A stretch of DNA of 64,000 nucleotides from Streptomyces cadmiisoli (GTDB lineage: Bacteria; Actinomycetota; Actinomycetes; Streptomycetales; Streptomycetaceae). The notes beneath the pieces are model-generated. The model was not told where the DNA came from. It worked only from the letters and a program-made list of their open reading frames with translations, and did no database searches. Within the stretch, counting starts at the first letter, position 1. Every line of letters starts with the position of its first letter. The stretch covers positions 186,001-250,000 of the forward strand of contig NZ_CP030074.1 in NCBI RefSeq assembly GCF_003261055.1, given 5' to 3'. The position numbers and the translations under genes were made by a program. This document shows, one piece after another, positions 23,965-32,886 of the stretch.

Positions 23965-24777
23965 ATGAACGACCGGACACGTGACGCGCGTATTTCGCTC
24001 ATCCTGACTCTTCTGTCGCAGCGCGGGGAATTGCAGGTCCGTTTCCTGCCCTCCATTCTCGGTGTCTCCGGGGCCACGGTCCGCCGGGACGTCGCGGTCA
24101 TGGAGGACAAGGGCCTCATCCGCCGCTCGTACGGCAAGATCGCCGCCGCCCGGCGCGGCGCCGAACTGCCCGTGAGCCTGCGCCGCTCGCAGAACACCGA
24201 GGCGAAGCGCCGCATCGGCGCCCTGGCCTCGTCCCTGATCCCGTCCCGGCCGCTGACCATGGCGCTGAGCGGGGGCAGCACGGTCGGCTTCGTCGCCAGG
24301 AGCCTGGCCGGCCGACCGGATCTCACCGTCGTCACCAACGGCCTCGACACCGCGACCATGCTCATGGCGCGCCAAGTGGTCAAGGTCGTGGTCACCGGCG
24401 GGACGGCGAGCCCGCTGTCCAACGACCTCGTGGGCAGGACCGCCGAGAAGTCGCTGCGCTCCTTTCAGTTCGATTTCGCGGTCGTAGGTGCGGACGGTGT
24501 CAGTCCGGAGGCCGGATTCACCCGGCACAGTGCCCGCGGCGCGGAGATCGACCGCATCATGCTGGAACAGGCGGAACACAAAATAATCGTGGCCGACAGT
24601 TCGAAATTCGGCAAAGTGCATCACGCCAAGATCGCCGATGCCGGGTCCATACAGACCCTTGTCACGGACTCGCATGCCAACGCGGAGATAGTGGCCTCGC
24701 TCCGGAAGTTCGGGGTGACGACGACTCTGGTTGTCATTCCGTCCGCGGTCAAGACCAACCGCATTCGCTTCACCTGA
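23965..24777 (+). CDS. DeoR/GlpR family transcriptional regulator
   Basis: This 270-residue sugar-phosphate-type repressor has an N-terminal winged helix-turn-helix (ISLILTLLSQRGELQVRFLPSILGVSGATVRRDVAVMEDKGLIRRSYGKI). The DeoR C-terminal sensor domain follows (TMALSGGSTVGFVARSL, TVVTNGLDTATML, VVVTGGTASPLSNDLVG, DFAVVGADGVSPEAGFT, IIVADSSKFGK). All canonical segments are present. It is slightly longer than the usual 255 residues, with an extra hydrophobic end (TTTLVVIPSAVKTNRIRF). The start is ATG at 23965 with GGAGTG upstream. Its direct neighbours are not sugar genes, so its target is unclear. Confidence 0.9.
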   Translation: MNDRTRDARISLILTLLSQRGELQVRFLPSILGVSGATVRRDVAVMEDKGLIRRSYGKIAAARRGAELPVSLRRSQNTEAKRRIGALASSLIPSRPLTMALSGGSTVGFVARSLAGRPDLTVVTNGLDTATMLMARQVVKVVVTGGTASPLSNDLVGRTAEKSLRSFQFDFAVVGADGVSPEAGFTRHSARGAEIDRIMLEQAEHKIIVADSSKFGKVHHAKIADAGSIQTLVTDSHANAEIVASLRKFGVTTTLVVIPSAVKTNRIRFT

Positions 24778-25047
24778 TTTCCCGGCTTTCCCCGCGCGCT
24801 CGGGCAGACCCTTCTAGCATGGACCCGTAAAGCGTGGTGCCGTGGGCATGGCACCGTGAGAACGGACGGGCAGGGCGACGAGAGGGCGGGGCGTTGGGCA
24901 TCGGCGGTAACGCGGTGGACTGTGACACGCGTCCACCGCAAACGGCGGACGACCGGTACGACGTTTCCCGCGGCTCCCGCCGACCAGCCGTGTCATTACC
25001 CGGCGCCCGCCCCGACCCGCCGCACCCGCGGTGAGGTGATCCCTGCC

Positions 25048-26487
25048 ATGCCACGGACCACCTTCGCCGCCCGCGGCAGGGCGGAGGCCCGAGGGGACGC
25101 CGAACTGCTCCGGGCCGTCCGCGCCGGCCACGGACCGTCGTTCGACGTCATCCGCCGCCGCCACCACGAAGCCGTCTTCGCCTACGCGCTGACCTGCGCC
25201 TGGTCCGCCCAGGTCGCCGCGGATCTGGCCGCGGCCGCCTTCGCCCAACTGCGCGACCGCGTCGCCTCCCCCGTCCCGCTCGACCAGGGCCGGCACAGCG
25301 GATGCGTCAGACTTCAACTGCTCGAGTCCGTACGCCTGGGAGCGGTGACACGAGCCCTGAGGTCCCCCCAGTCCTTCCACCGCGAGTTCACCGACTGGAT
25401 CAGAGGCGGCTCGATGTGGCCGATGCTGGAGGACGGCCAACTGGCCCTCGCCTTCGAGCAACTGCCCGCCATGGCGCAATGCCTGCTGTGGCACGCCCTG
25501 GTGGAGGCCGACGACGAGCGGGACATCGCGGCCGTCACCGGGCTGTCGGGCGAAGACCTCACCCTCGCTCTGCAACAGGCCGACCGCGCGTTGCGCCGGT
25601 CCCGCACGGACCTCTACTGCGAACGGCTGGAGAACGCCGACTGCCTCGACATACTGGCGGGCGCGCCGGACTTCCCCGCCGCGCCCCTGGACGCGGCGGT
25701 CATCGAACACCTCAAGGCCTGCCCCCGCTGCCTGGCCCTGCACGACGACCTCGTCGGCCTGGAAGCCCGTGCCGCACGGCATCTGCCCCTGCGGCTGCTG
25801 GGCTGGTGGCCGATCCAGGAGTACCAGCGCACCAAGGACGAGTTCCGCAGCCCGGCCTTCGACTCCTTCGAGGGCACCCGGGGCACAGCCGCTCCCGCCG
25901 CCCGGCCCGCCGCACCGTCCGGGGCGCGTCACCGCAAGACCCGGACGCCGGGCCAGGTCACGGCCCTGCGGAACCGCAAGGGGAAAGCGGCACTGGCGGT
26001 GGCGGCCGTCCTGCTGGCGGCCGTGCCGGCCGTGCACCGGGTGACCACCGAGGGACCCGGTTCGCCCTCGGCGGACCGGCCCGCCGCCGAGCCGCTGGTG
26101 CTGTCGTCCGGCGGTGTGCCCGCGGACTCCTTCGCCCACGCCCGGGGGACGGTGCGGCCCCGGTCGGGGGACCCGCGGGCCCGGCCGCTCGCCGAGGGAT
26201 CCGAACTCCTCTATTCGCAGGTGGACTTCGGCACCCGGGCGTCCGCCCGGCTTCAGGTCCTTGTCTCGGACGTCACCGAGCGGGCACGACGCCTGGAACT
26301 GCGGATCGGGGACGGCGCCGACGGCAGATCGTGGGCCACCGTCGAACTGCCGCCCGGCACCGGCGAGAAGTGGGTCGGTGTCCGCGTCGAGCCGCTCACC
26401 GGGCGGCACGACGTGCGGGTGATCGGCCGGTGCGCCGGCCAGGACCCCTGCGTGAACCTGCACGCCTTTCGCGTGAAGACCGGTTGA
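25048..26487 (+). CDS. Sigma-factor-like / zinc-finger / membrane / carbohydrate-binding fusion protein
   Basis: This 479-residue multidomain protein starts with a sigma-70-like region 2 (about 20-75: LLRAVRAGHGPSFDVIRRRHHEAVFAYALTCAW). A degenerate region-4-like helical part (130-195) follows. A zf-HC2-type anti-sigma zinc finger has H221-xxx-C225-xx-C228 (HLKACPRC). A hydrophobic helix at about 314-330 precedes a beta-sandwich C-terminus (345-479) resembling CBM6/35 carbohydrate-binding modules (LYSQVDFGTRASARLQVLV, LELRIGDG, GRHDVRVIGRC). This would put the sensor domain outside and the sigma-like part inside the cell. A combined sigma/anti-sigma sensor is inferred from the architecture. 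The start is ATG at 25048; GTG at 25036 is an alternative. Confidence 0.7.
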   Translation: MPRTTFAARGRAEARGDAELLRAVRAGHGPSFDVIRRRHHEAVFAYALTCAWSAQVAADLAAAAFAQLRDRVASPVPLDQGRHSGCVRLQLLESVRLGAVTRALRSPQSFHREFTDWIRGGSMWPMLEDGQLALAFEQLPAMAQCLLWHALVEADDERDIAAVTGLSGEDLTLALQQADRALRRSRTDLYCERLENADCLDILAGAPDFPAAPLDAAVIEHLKACPRCLALHDDLVGLEARAARHLPLRLLGWWPIQEYQRTKDEFRSPAFDSFEGTRGTAAPAARPAAPSGARHRKTRTPGQVTALRNRKGKAALAVAAVLLAAVPAVHRVTTEGPGSPSADRPAAEPLVLSSGGVPADSFAHARGTVRPRSGDPRARPLAEGSELLYSQVDFGTRASARLQVLVSDVTERARRLELRIGDGADGRSWATVELPPGTGEKWVGVRVEPLTGRHDVRVIGRCAGQDPCVNLHAFRVKTG

Positions 26488-26568
26488 GCCGGCCCGGTCC
26501 GGCACGAGCACGCCACACCGGACCGCCGACCCTCGCGACGGAAGCACGCACGCGTGGACGTACGGAGG

Positions 26569-27696
26569 TCAGCCCTTCGCCGAGCCCAGGTGCGCGGCCA
26601 GACGGAACCGCTCGGGCACATCGCCCGCACCGGTGACCAGGCCGGTCGTGAGCTCCCCGATGAGCGGCGCGAACTTGGCACCGTGCCCCGAGCACGGCGA
26701 GCACACCACGAGCGCGCCCACCTCGTCGAGGAGGAAGTCCTCACTGGGCGTGCTGGTGTAGAGGCAGGTCGCCTCCCCGCGCGGCGTCGGCGCACAGCCC
26801 GGCATCCACCGGCTGACGTACTCGACCATCGCCGCGCGGGTCTCGGGGCTGACGACCCGGTCGCGATGGTCCGGCCGGGTCGGACGGCCGCCGTAGTGGA
26901 CACCGATCTTCCGGTCGTCGCCCGGTCCGCCGTCGCGTCCGCCCTGGAGGTGGTAGACGCCACCGCCGTACTCGTGCACGACGCTGGGCCACGGCGGCGC
27001 GTCCGGATCGAGCCGTGGAAAGTGGAACACCTCCTGCTCGGTCACGGTGAGTTCGGGCAGCCGCACCCGGTCCCCGAGCAGGTCCGACAGCCAGGCACCC
27101 GCGGCCACCACCGCCCGCGCCGCGGTCACGGCCGAGCCGTCGGACAGCTCCGCGCGGACACCGCCCGGCACCTCACGCACCTCCACGACGGCCGTCTCGA
27201 ACCGCAGCACCGCCCCGTGGCGCGCGGCACCGGACTCGAAGGCGGCGACCGCCGCGGCGGCGTCGACCGTACCGCCCTGGGGGTGGTGGATCACCGGGCC
27301 CTCGAAGCGCAGGCCCGGCCAGCGCCTCTCCGCCTCCCCGGCGTCGAGGATCTCGTGCGTCACCACGGCGTCCCGGAACTGGGCGGCCACACCGTCGATG
27401 TAGTCGCGCTCACCGAAGTCGAGGCCGCCGAGCATACGCAGCAGCGCGGTGCCCGAGTCGAGTTCCAGCTCGCGCCACAGCTCGAACGCCCGGCCCGTCA
27501 GACGTGTGTAGGTCGGGTCGTCGTAGCTGCGCCGGACGATGCGGGCGCTGCCGTGGGAGCTGCCCCGGTCGTGGTCGGCGGCGAACTGCTCGACCAGAGT
27601 CACGGACAGACCGCGCCGGGACGCCGCCCAGGCGGTGGCGGAGCCCATCAGGCCGGCCCCGACGACGAGCAGGTCGGTGTCCGTCAACGCGCGCAC
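26569..27696 (-). CDS. N-methyl amino acid oxidase (SolA/monomeric sarcosine oxidase family)
   Basis: This 375-residue flavoprotein oxidatively demethylates N-methyl amino acids, releasing formaldehyde and hydrogen peroxide (family knowledge). It has the N-terminal FAD motif DLLVVGAGLMGSATAWAASRRG and the SSHGSARIVRRSY segment. The CLYTSTPSEDF motif supplies the cysteine (C311) that covalently binds FAD in sarcosine and N-methyltryptophan oxidases. The end reads SPCSGHGAKFAPLIGELT, conserved in the family. The start is GTG at 27696 with AGGAAGGG upstream, overlapping the dehydrogenase gene's end by 13 bases. It is thus coupled to the dehydrogenase: demethylation followed by deamination is a natural sequence of steps. 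Confidence 0.87.
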   Translation of the reverse strand: MRALTDTDLLVVGAGLMGSATAWAASRRGLSVTLVEQFAADHDRGSSHGSARIVRRSYDDPTYTRLTGRAFELWRELELDSGTALLRMLGGLDFGERDYIDGVAAQFRDAVVTHEILDAGEAERRWPGLRFEGPVIHHPQGGTVDAAAAVAAFESGAARHGAVLRFETAVVEVREVPGGVRAELSDGSAVTAARAVVAAGAWLSDLLGDRVRLPELTVTEQEVFHFPRLDPDAPPWPSVVHEYGGGVYHLQGGRDGGPGDDRKIGVHYGGRPTRPDHRDRVVSPETRAAMVEYVSRWMPGCAPTPRGEATCLYTSTPSEDFLLDEVGALVVCSPCSGHGAKFAPLIGELTTGLVTGAGDVPERFRLAAHLGSAKG

Positions 27697-28937
27697 TTCC
27701 CTTCCTGGCGCCGGGGTGCCGGTACGGGGCCGGCGAAGGCGGCCTCGATGGCGGTGAGATGCCGCTCGACGACACTCTGGGCGGCCTGCCGCGGCGTGAT
27801 GCCGTCCTTCTCGGCCGTGTCGAGCATGCTGTCGGTGATCCGGCGCATGGCGCCGCGCACCATGGCGTGGGCCTCGTCGGAGTCCGCGGAGATGTCGCCG
27901 AACAGCGTCCACCACCACCAGGCGTTGGTGGCGGAGTTGGCCACGAAGTCCGGCAGCACCGTCACCCCGCGGGCGTGCAGCGCGGCCTCCGCGTCCGGCA
28001 GGGTCGGCATGTTGGCCGCCTCGGCGATCACCCGGGCCGTGACGCGCCGCTGTTCGGCCGGGCCGATGCAGTACGAGACCGCCGCCGGGACCAGCACCTC
28101 GCACTCGACGTCCAGCCAGGCGCCGCCGTCCGCCTCGATGTCACCGGGCCGCAGCCGTGTGCGGTCGACGGCGCCGAAGGCGTCGCGGGTGAGCAGCAGC
28201 CGCTCCACGTCCAGGCCCTGCTCGTTGACCACCAGACCGTGCGCGTCGGCGATCGCCACCACCTTGACGCCGGCCCGCGCGAGGTAGCGGGCGGTGGCGC
28301 CGCCCATGGAGCCGAAGCCCTGCACGACGGCGCGGGCCGAGGCACGGTCCAGACCGGCGTGGTCCAGAGCCGTCAGGGCGGACTCCGCGACGCCGAGCCC
28401 GCCGACCAGTTCGGGCAGCGGCACACCGTCGACGGTGACGGCGAACGCGTCCGCGAGCCGCGTCCGCGCCGCGGACGGATCGTCCAGCAGCGGGTAGATC
28501 GCCTCGATGGTGCTGTCCAGTCCCAGCTCGGCGACCGCCTCCTCGATGGCGTCCTGTCGTACCCCCAGGTCCTCCCCGGTGGTCCAGTAGTCCCGCAGCA
28601 GCGGTTTCACCCCGTCGAGGAAGCGCCGCAGCAGAGCGGGTGCCTCCGGGTCGTGCGGGTCGCAGTCGATACCGCCCTTCGCCCCGCCGAGCGGGATGTA
28701 CCGCCGGGCGGGGTCGTAGTGCAGCGCCTCCTTGCGGGTCATTCCGGCGGCGAGGCCGCGGACCTCGTCCAGCCCGCAGCCCTCCCGCATCCTGAGCCCG
28801 CCGCTCGCCACCCCGCGGACCAGCCGGTCGATGACGACAAAGCCCTGGCGGCCGGTGACCGGGTCGGTCCAGACGACCTCCAGCTGGGGCTTGCGGGCCG
28901 TGGTGGCGGCGGGGGTGCTCGTGGCAGTGGCAGTCAT
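27684..28937 (-). CDS. Glu/Leu/Phe/Val dehydrogenase family protein
   Basis: This 417-residue NAD(P)-dependent amino acid dehydrogenase has GVASGGLRM and GMTRKEALHYDPARRYIPLGGAKGGIDCDP (with the active-site lysines), DYWTTGEDLGV, the Rossmann motif VVQGFGSMGGATARYLARAGVKVVAIAD, and LPDFVANSATNAWWWWTLFGD. It reversibly deaminates an L-amino acid to its 2-oxo acid. The length fits the family. The exact amino acid cannot be fixed by eye. Its neighbours (two N-methyl amino acid oxidases and a ThDP enzyme) suggest a degradative role. The upstream ribosome site is weak (GGACGG). Confidence 0.87.
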   Translation of the reverse strand: MTATATSTPAATTARKPQLEVVWTDPVTGRQGFVVIDRLVRGVASGGLRMREGCGLDEVRGLAAGMTRKEALHYDPARRYIPLGGAKGGIDCDPHDPEAPALLRRFLDGVKPLLRDYWTTGEDLGVRQDAIEEAVAELGLDSTIEAIYPLLDDPSAARTRLADAFAVTVDGVPLPELVGGLGVAESALTALDHAGLDRASARAVVQGFGSMGGATARYLARAGVKVVAIADAHGLVVNEQGLDVERLLLTRDAFGAVDRTRLRPGDIEADGGAWLDVECEVLVPAAVSYCIGPAEQRRVTARVIAEAANMPTLPDAEAALHARGVTVLPDFVANSATNAWWWWTLFGDISADSDEAHAMVRGAMRRITDSMLDTAEKDGITPRQAAQSVVERHLTAIEAAFAGPVPAPRRQEGKCAR

Positions 28938-29037
28938 GCGGTCCGTCCCAACACCCGTCGAGGGCGAGTGATGTCGAAGGGGAATGAGTGTGTCGTGGGC
29001 CCCGTGCGCGGGCCGGCCGGGCGCGGCGCGGCGCCGG

Positions 29038-30219
29038 TCAGGTCATCCAATTGACGGGATGGCCGGGGTCGGTGAGCGCCGGCCGGTCGAGGCGGAAGGT
29101 GGTGTAGGGCTCGGTGGCGGCGAGGGCCGGGTCGTCGGCGAGTTCGGCCAGCATACGGCCGAGGGTGGGGGCGAACTTGTAGGCGTGCGCGGCGCCCAGG
29201 CCGACCAGGATCCGCTCGGCTCCGGGGACCGTGCCGAGCACGAAGTCCCGGTCGGGTGTGAGGGTGTACAGGCACCGTCTGCTGCGTACCGGTGCGCCGC
29301 TGCCGGGGAAGCGCTCGGCCATGAAGCCGGACAGCCGGTCCAGCATCGCGCCGTCGGTGGTGCCGGTGCGGCGGTCCGGGCTCACCTCGGGGCCGCCGCA
29401 GTCCTCGCCCGCCTTGACCGTCGCCTCTCCGTAGCAGGGGAAGCCGAAGAAGCTGGGCTCGTCGAGCCAGATCCACACGGGGAAGGTCGCGGGCGCGAAC
29501 CGTTCGGGCTCGGGCGGTTCGAAGTAGGTGACCTGCTGGTCGAGGACGGTCAGCGGGACGGTGCGGCCGAGCGGGGTCAGCAGGGTGTTGGCCCAGGCGT
29601 CGGTGCACAGCACCACCTGCCCGGCCGAGTACCGCGCGTCCGGGGTGACCACTTCCACGCCGTGGGCGGTCGGGTGCACGGCGGTGACGGGGGTGCGGTC
29701 CAGCAGGGTCGCGCCGGACGCGCGGGCCAGGCGCTGCATCGCGGCGACCGACCGGGCCGCCGGCACGATGGAGGTGCGCTCCTGGTAGAGGGCGGTGGTG
29801 CCCTCGGGGAGGCTGATCTGCGGCCAGCGGGTGGTGACCTCCTCGCCGGTCAGGAGCTCGTAGGGGATGTTCTCGCTGTCCAGGCTTTTCCAGTAGTCGT
29901 CCAGGGGGAGGGACGAGCCCTCGGGGCGCAGGTCGACGCCGCCGGTGGTGGTCACCAGCCGCTCGCCGGAGGCCTGCTCGAGGTCGGCCCAGTCGGCGTA
30001 GGCGTGGTGGGTGAGCCGGACGTAGTCGGGCCGGTGGTAGCTGTGCCGGAGGATGCGGGAGGTGTCGTGGGAGGCACCGTTGCCGTGGCCGAACTCGAAC
30101 TGCTCCAGGCCGAGGACGCTGCGTCCGGAACGGGCGAGGTGCCAGGCGGCGGCGGACCCGAGTCCGCCCAGGCCCACGACGACGACGTCGAACGACCGGG
30201 TCCCTGCGTGAGCGCTCAT
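29038..30219 (-). CDS. Second SolA-type N-methyl amino acid oxidase
   Basis: This 393-residue flavoprotein is a paralogue of the oxidase at 26569-27696. It has the FAD motif DVVVVGLGGLGSAAAWHLARSG, GNGASHDTSRILRHSYHRPDYVRL, and the covalent-FAD cysteine in CLYTLTPDRDF (C316). It ends VGLGAAHAYKFAPTLGRMLAELA. The GASHDTSRIxR stretch is close to N-methyl-L-tryptophan oxidase-like proteins. The start is ATG at 30219 with GGAGGGG seven bases upstream. It lies 100 bases upstream of the dehydrogenase on the same strand, so the three genes may form one operon, driven from the region with operator-like sites B and C. Confidence 0.87.
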   Translation of the reverse strand: MSAHAGTRSFDVVVVGLGGLGSAAAWHLARSGRSVLGLEQFEFGHGNGASHDTSRILRHSYHRPDYVRLTHHAYADWADLEQASGERLVTTTGGVDLRPEGSSLPLDDYWKSLDSENIPYELLTGEEVTTRWPQISLPEGTTALYQERTSIVPAARSVAAMQRLARASGATLLDRTPVTAVHPTAHGVEVVTPDARYSAGQVVLCTDAWANTLLTPLGRTVPLTVLDQQVTYFEPPEPERFAPATFPVWIWLDEPSFFGFPCYGEATVKAGEDCGGPEVSPDRRTGTTDGAMLDRLSGFMAERFPGSGAPVRSRRCLYTLTPDRDFVLGTVPGAERILVGLGAAHAYKFAPTLGRMLAELADDPALAATEPYTTFRLDRPALTDPGHPVNWMT

Positions 30220-30353
30220 GGTGAACCCCTCCGGGCGCAGAAGCGGTGCCGGCACGCGACGGGCCGGGCGATCAGGTGCGTCATTCCGGGTGACGGCTAC
30301 TGAACGACGATGTAGGAGGCCCATCGGGTTGTCAAGGGTCCACCTCGTGATTG

Positions 30354-30372
30354 TTGACTCGTCAGTCAGTAC
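30354..30372 (-). promoter_or_regulatory. Operator-like site B
   Basis: On the minus strand the site reads GTACTGACTGACGAGTCAA, sharing CTGACTG-N3-RGTCAA with site A at 20255-20273. It lies about 135 bp upstream of the SolA-type gene that starts at 30219. A shared repressor is inferred. Confidence 0.4.
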
Positions 30373-30544
30373 GTTCACCGGTGTCCGGACAGTTGTCGGG
30401 GCAGGCGCGGCCGGCAGCCGCATCTCATGACCGGCACCTGGTGTCCCGCCTTGGCCCAACGGGTGCGGCACATCCCCGTGGGGAGAGACAGGCGAACCCG
30501 TACCAGGCATTGACAGCCCCTCGCGGCAGGGCTCACGATCGGAG

Positions 30545-30570
30545 TTACTGACTGGCCCGCCAGTCAGTAA
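30545..30570 (+). promoter_or_regulatory. Perfect 26-bp palindrome (operator-like site C)
   Basis: TTACTGACTGGC, two bases (CC), then GCCAGTCAGTAA. It is a perfect 12-bp inverted repeat about 130 bp upstream of the acyl-CoA synthetase start, in the divergent region shared with the SolA-type gene. Size and symmetry fit a TetR-family operator. No TetR gene is in the window. Confidence 0.65.
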
Positions 30571-30702
30571 TGGTCTTGAGGGGTCACCTCGCGGCTTCTG
30601 CTCCGCCGTCGGGGCCGGCCCCTTCCGCGGCCGGGCGCACGCTCCCTCACCCGGCCCGCTCCCTTGCTCCACCCCGCTCCCACGAGAGGAGTCGATGCAC
30701 TC

Positions 30703-32886
30703 ATGCCCACCGCAGTCCCCGCCGGTGCCGGCACCCACCCGCTCTCCGTCTTCCGGGATCCGGCGTCGGTGGCAGTCGTCGGGGCGTCGGCGAACCCGGC
30801 CAAATGGGGTCACTGGCTCGCCCGCGGCGCCCTGGCGGGCCGGGACCGGCGCTCCGTGCACCTGGTCACCCGCGGGGCCGACGAGATCCTCGGCACGCCG
30901 ACGGCGCCCTCGCTCGCGGACCTGGGCGAGGTGCCCGAACTCGTCGCCCTGTGCGTGCCCGCCGCCCAGGTCGCCCCGGTCGTCGACCAGGCCCTGGAAC
31001 TGGGCGTGCGCGGCTTCCTCGGCATCACCGCCGGAGTGCCCGGCGCCGCCGCCCTCGCGGCCCGGATCACCGCCGCGCGGGCCCGGCTGATCGGACCGGG
31101 CAGCCTCGGGCTGTTCGACGCCGACACCTCGCTGCACATCGCCTGGGGCGACTTCCGGCCCGGCGGACTCGCGGTCGTCTCGCAGAGCGGCCAGGTCGGC
31201 AGCGAGCTCGCCCAGCTGGCGCGCCGCGCGGGACTCGGCATCTCCCGCTTCGTCTCCGTCGGCGGTCAACACGACGTCACCATGGCGGACTTGCTGGAGG
31301 ACCTCGCCGACCACGAGTCCACCGAGGCCGTCGCCCTGTACGCGGAGGGCTTCGACGACGGGCAGCGGATCTTCGACGCCGTACGCCTGCTGCGCCGGAC
31401 CGGCAAACCTGTCCTCGTGCTGACCGCGGGTGACAGCGAGGCCGGCGCCCGTGCGGCCCGCTCCCACACCAGCGCCCTCACCTCCCCGACCGATCTGGTC
31501 GACGCGGCCTGCCGGGCCGCCGGAGCGCTGCGCGTGCCGACCCCCGCGGCCCTGGTCGACGTGGCCGCCTGCCTGACGGCGCGCGTCCCGCCCCGGGGGC
31601 GGCGCGTCGCCGTCCTGAGCGACAGCGGGGGACAGGGCGCGCTGGCCGCCGACTGCGCCCACCGCGGCGGCCTCACGGTCCCGCGACTGAGCCCCGCACT
31701 GTCAGCCGCTATCGGCGCGCGGCTGCCGGACTCGTCCGGCACCGACAATCCGGTGGACCTCGCCGGAGCCGGCGAGCAGGACGTGAGCAGCTACCGCGAC
31801 GTGGCCCGCCTGCTGCTGAGGTCCGGTGAGGTCGACAGCGTGCTGCTGTCCGGCTACTTCGGCCGCTACGGGCTGGACAGCGCCGTCCTGACCGATGCCG
31901 AGCAGCGCACCGCCGGTGAACTGGCCGCGCTGCCACAGCGGTACGGACGCGCGCTCGTGGTGCACTCCATGGGGTCGGACAGCGACACCGCCGCTCGGTT
32001 GCGCGGCGACGGCGTACCCGTGTTCCCCACCGTCGACGCCGCCGCGGCCGCGCTGGCCGGCGCGGTGGAACTGGACGCCCGCCCCGGCCGCCGCATGTCC
32101 CGGACCGTCACCGACGACGCCCCGCCGCGGGGCTACTGGGAGACCCGCGCGCTGCTGATGCGCGCCGGCGTCGCCTTCCCCGAGGCACGGCGGGTGCACA
32201 ACCTCCGCCAGGCGCTCGCGGCGGTCGCCGAACTGCGCGGCCCCTACGTGCTCAAGGCCTCCTGGCTGGAGCACAAGACCGAGGCGGGCGGCGTGCGGAT
32301 CGGTCTCGGCGACGCCACCGCGGTCACCGACGCCTTCACCGCCATGCACCGGCGCCTCGGGGACGGTCCCTACGTCCTGGAGGAACAGGACGTCCGCGAC
32401 GGGGTCGTCGAACTCATCGTCGGCGCGCGCTGCGACCCCGGGCTCGGACCCATGGTCACGCTCGGCGCGGGCGGCACCCGTGCCGAGCTGCACCGCGACG
32501 TCGTCACCGAGTGCGCGCCCGTCTTCGCCGGTGACGCCCGCGCGATGCTCGGGCGGCTGCGCTGCGCCCCGCTGTTCAGCGGCTGGCGCGGAGCGCCGGC
32601 GGCCGACATCGAGTCCGTGGTGCACATCGTGGTCGCGGTGTCCCGCCTTGTCGCGCGGTACCGGGACCAGCCAATCGAGCTGGAGATCAACCCGCTGCGG
32701 GTCGGCCCCGGCGGATCCCTCGCGGTGGACGCGCTGCTGCTGGCCACGCCCGACGGGCCGGGTCACGACGCAGACCACGCAGACCACGCGCACCGAGCAG
32801 ACCACGCGCACCGAGCAGACCGAGCGCACCGAGCAGACCGAGCGCACCGCGCACGCCGAGCGCGCCGAGAACAGGGAGAGCCATGA
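30703..32886 (+). CDS. Acetate-CoA ligase family protein (NDP-forming acyl-CoA synthetase)
   Basis: This 727-residue protein has the CoA-binding domain first (FRDPASVAVVGASANPAKWG). The succinyl-CoA-ligase-like domain follows (GLAVVSQSGQVGSELAQLARRAGLGISRFVSVGGQHDVTMADLLEDL, SHTSALTSP), then an ATP-grasp domain (YWETRALLMRAGVAFPEARRV, YVLKASWLEHKTEAGGVRIGL, LEINPLRVG). It makes acyl-CoA from an acid and CoA, coupled to a nucleotide triphosphate. The last 40 residues are an unusual His/Ala/Asp/Arg repeat encoded by tandem DNA repeats. The start is ATG at 30703 with GAGGAG upstream. Its stop overlaps the next gene (ATGA), so the SDR gene is translationally coupled. Confidence 0.85.
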   Translation: MPTAVPAGAGTHPLSVFRDPASVAVVGASANPAKWGHWLARGALAGRDRRSVHLVTRGADEILGTPTAPSLADLGEVPELVALCVPAAQVAPVVDQALELGVRGFLGITAGVPGAAALAARITAARARLIGPGSLGLFDADTSLHIAWGDFRPGGLAVVSQSGQVGSELAQLARRAGLGISRFVSVGGQHDVTMADLLEDLADHESTEAVALYAEGFDDGQRIFDAVRLLRRTGKPVLVLTAGDSEAGARAARSHTSALTSPTDLVDAACRAAGALRVPTPAALVDVAACLTARVPPRGRRVAVLSDSGGQGALAADCAHRGGLTVPRLSPALSAAIGARLPDSSGTDNPVDLAGAGEQDVSSYRDVARLLLRSGEVDSVLLSGYFGRYGLDSAVLTDAEQRTAGELAALPQRYGRALVVHSMGSDSDTAARLRGDGVPVFPTVDAAAAALAGAVELDARPGRRMSRTVTDDAPPRGYWETRALLMRAGVAFPEARRVHNLRQALAAVAELRGPYVLKASWLEHKTEAGGVRIGLGDATAVTDAFTAMHRRLGDGPYVLEEQDVRDGVVELIVGARCDPGLGPMVTLGAGGTRAELHRDVVTECAPVFAGDARAMLGRLRCAPLFSGWRGAPAADIESVVHIVVAVSRLVARYRDQPIELEINPLRVGPGGSLAVDALLLATPDGPGHDADHADHAHRADHAHRADRAHRADRAHRARRARREQGEP
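32765..32870 (+). repeat. Tandem repeat at the end of the acyl-CoA synthetase gene
   Basis: Roughly nine-base units (variants of GCAGACCACGC and GCGCACCGA) repeat for about 100 bp, encoding the HADHAHRADRAHRA tail. Likely length-variable by slippage; it sits just before the start of the SDR gene. Confidence 0.7.
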
